A stretch of 64,000 nucleotides of DNA, from the NCBI GenBank assembly GCA_002011125.2, contig MTMF02000009.1, positions 609,095 through 673,094 on the forward strand. The letters are read 5' to 3'. The notes under the pieces were generated by a model. The model saw only the letters and a program-made list of their open reading frames with translations, had not been told where the DNA came from and did no database searches. Source of the DNA: Candidatus Hydrothermarchaeum profundi (GTDB lineage: Archaea; Hydrothermarchaeota; Hydrothermarchaeia; Hydrothermarchaeales; Hydrothermarchaeaceae). This document shows, in pieces, positions 63,349 through 64,000 of the stretch. The position numbers and the translations under genes are program-made. Position 1 is the first letter of the stretch, and every line of letters begins with the position of its first letter.

Positions 63349-63744
63349 TTAAGAACGTTGGGCTTTTACTTCAACGCTGCCAAATTTTTCGAATTCTAAT
63401 ATGAGAGTTATCTCATCTTCTGAAGGATCAGCTCCAAATGCCATTATATGATAGCCGCCTCTTTTAAGTGGCACCGTTTCTCCTTTTGGAATCTCAATTT
63501 TATCAACCTTTAGCATCATTCCGCCTGCTATGGTATGAAGCTCTACTTTTGCATTTGGAAACTCCTTTATTTTAGCCGAGATTAGATTATCTGCTCCTCC
63601 ATGATTCTCTATAACCATAAAAATGGAGATAGCATTAGACATCCCGGAAGACATGAAATATACATCATGGACCTTGATCTCCGGAGGATTATTTATGCAT
63701 CCTGCTGCTACTATAAATATAGCGAGTAGAAGATATCTTCCCAT
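63349..63744 (-). CDS. PCu(A)C-like copper-chaperone lipoprotein
   Basis: 131 residues from ATG 63744 (MGRYLLLAIFIVAAGC), chosen because a lipobox with C16 follows; an in-frame ATG at 63783 precedes it. The Cu(I)-binding pattern MX21HXM is present exactly (M77, H99, M101), preceded by H70 in VELHT, as in the PCu(A)C family that loads CuA or other copper sites of respiratory enzymes. Convergent with the FtsX system. Its presence hints that a secreted copper protein is made by this cell. Confidence 0.8.
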   Translation of the reverse strand: MGRYLLLAIFIVAAGCINNPPEIKVHDVYFMSSGMSNAISIFMVIENHGGADNLISAKIKEFPNAKVELHTIAGGMMLKVDKIEIPKGETVPLKRGGYHIMAFGADPSEDEITLILEFEKFGSVEVKAQRS

Positions 63745-63915
63745 ATTGGTTGAATAAGCGTAGAATAATCTAGAAAATTTCATATTTCAGAGGCCCCTAA
63801 ATTGGATTTCTTTTATTCTTTATACGATTGATGTTTTAACTTTTTTGCTACTTACTGCTAAAAAGGCTCTGAGCTAGTCTTTAAATTTATTATATTCAGA
63901 AGAAATAATAAAAAA

Positions 63916-63924
63916 CTATATTAA
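63916..63924 (+). promoter_or_regulatory. TATA box of purB
   Basis: CTATATTAA at 63916-63924 lies 23-31 bases before the ATG at 63947, so transcription would begin at or next to the start codon (leaderless). Confidence 0.5.
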
Positions 63925-63946
63925 CCATAGGAAATACGCTGTTAAT

Positions 63947-64000
63947 ATGCCTATCCATCCTATTGATTTCAGGTACGGAAGTCCTGAGATGAAGGCTATT
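63947..64000 (+). CDS. purB: Adenylosuccinate lyase, first 18 codons
   Basis: The window ends after ATG 63947 and 17 further codons, MPIHPIDFRYGSPEMKAI. This matches the conserved N terminus of archaeal PurB (MxIHPIDYRYGSEEM). The enzyme acts twice in purine synthesis (SAICAR and adenylosuccinate cleavage). The rest lies outside the window. Confidence 0.85.
   Translation, partial: MPIHPIDFRYGSPEMKAI

Overview
The window is a gene-dense, AT-rich stretch of an archaeal chromosome. Markers for this are ribosomal protein S8e, NMD3, an archaeal MCM with an RPA-like partner, UPF0201, DUF424, DUF1512, DUF116, AglB, an archaeal initiator tRNA without an encoded CCA, TATA-like promoters and frequent GTG/TTG starts. 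Heterodisulfide-reductase-type HdrA with MvhD, a membrane cytochrome b with a Rieske protein, and a multiheme cytochrome c point to a euryarchaeal-grade anaerobe with a quinone- or methanophenazine-type respiratory chain. The lineage cannot be fixed from sequence reading alone.

Layout. 1-3008 (minus): a coiled-coil protein cut by the window edge, glyA, and a duplicated Lrp-like regulator. 3121-14336 (plus): a tight run of a TrkA-N/DHH protein, an asparagine-synthase half protein, gatC-gatA-gatB, an M29-like protein, a siroheme-synthase-type dehydrogenase, then hemA-hemB-hemL-hemC. Two users of glutamyl-tRNA (GatCAB and HemA) therefore sit in one block. 14394-22093: S8e, a CBS/CorC membrane protein, unknowns, a divergent promoter with a clean 13-bp direct repeat in front of a ribbon-helix-helix/KaiC fusion, UPF0201, DUF1512 and a presenilin-like protease. 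22068-24454: hdrA-mvhD. 24526-30082 (minus): NMD3, DUF424, RPA, MCM, a possible 46-residue ORF, a TatD-like hydrolase and DUF116. 30135-31403: adenosylhomocysteinase.

31528-35366 is a trpC-E-G-D operon behind two adjacent palindromes. A frameshifted winged-helix gene lies tail to tail with trpD. A secreted lamin-tail protein and an initiator tRNA-Met follow. 37809-43056 holds DUF1232, a small zinc protein, GH57 amylase, a RecA-like ATPase, glycogen synthase, an MBL hydrolase and a DUF457 membrane protein. 43046-50788 (minus) holds AglB oligosaccharyltransferase, an acylphosphatase-like gene, a small zincin, a CysD/PAPS-reductase-like protein, an alkaline-phosphatase-superfamily enzyme, a nucleotide-sugar epimerase, a MidA-like methyltransferase and a Nfo-like TIM barrel. 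An ABC-2 exporter and glutamate dehydrogenase come next.

The most interesting part is 55166-63744. A thioredoxin-like lipoprotein, a cytochrome c with ten CxxCH sites plus one CX8CH, a Rieske protein and a cytochrome b form one coupled operon. Divergently transcribed is a beta-propeller lipoprotein carrying its own CxxCH, ended by an intrinsic-type terminator. A MacB/FtsX-type ABC system follows, whose two permeases share a perfectly identical 182-bp block. A PCu(A)C-like copper chaperone faces it. Together these look like a heme/copper respiratory module on the outer face of the membrane. The window ends in the first 18 codons of purB.
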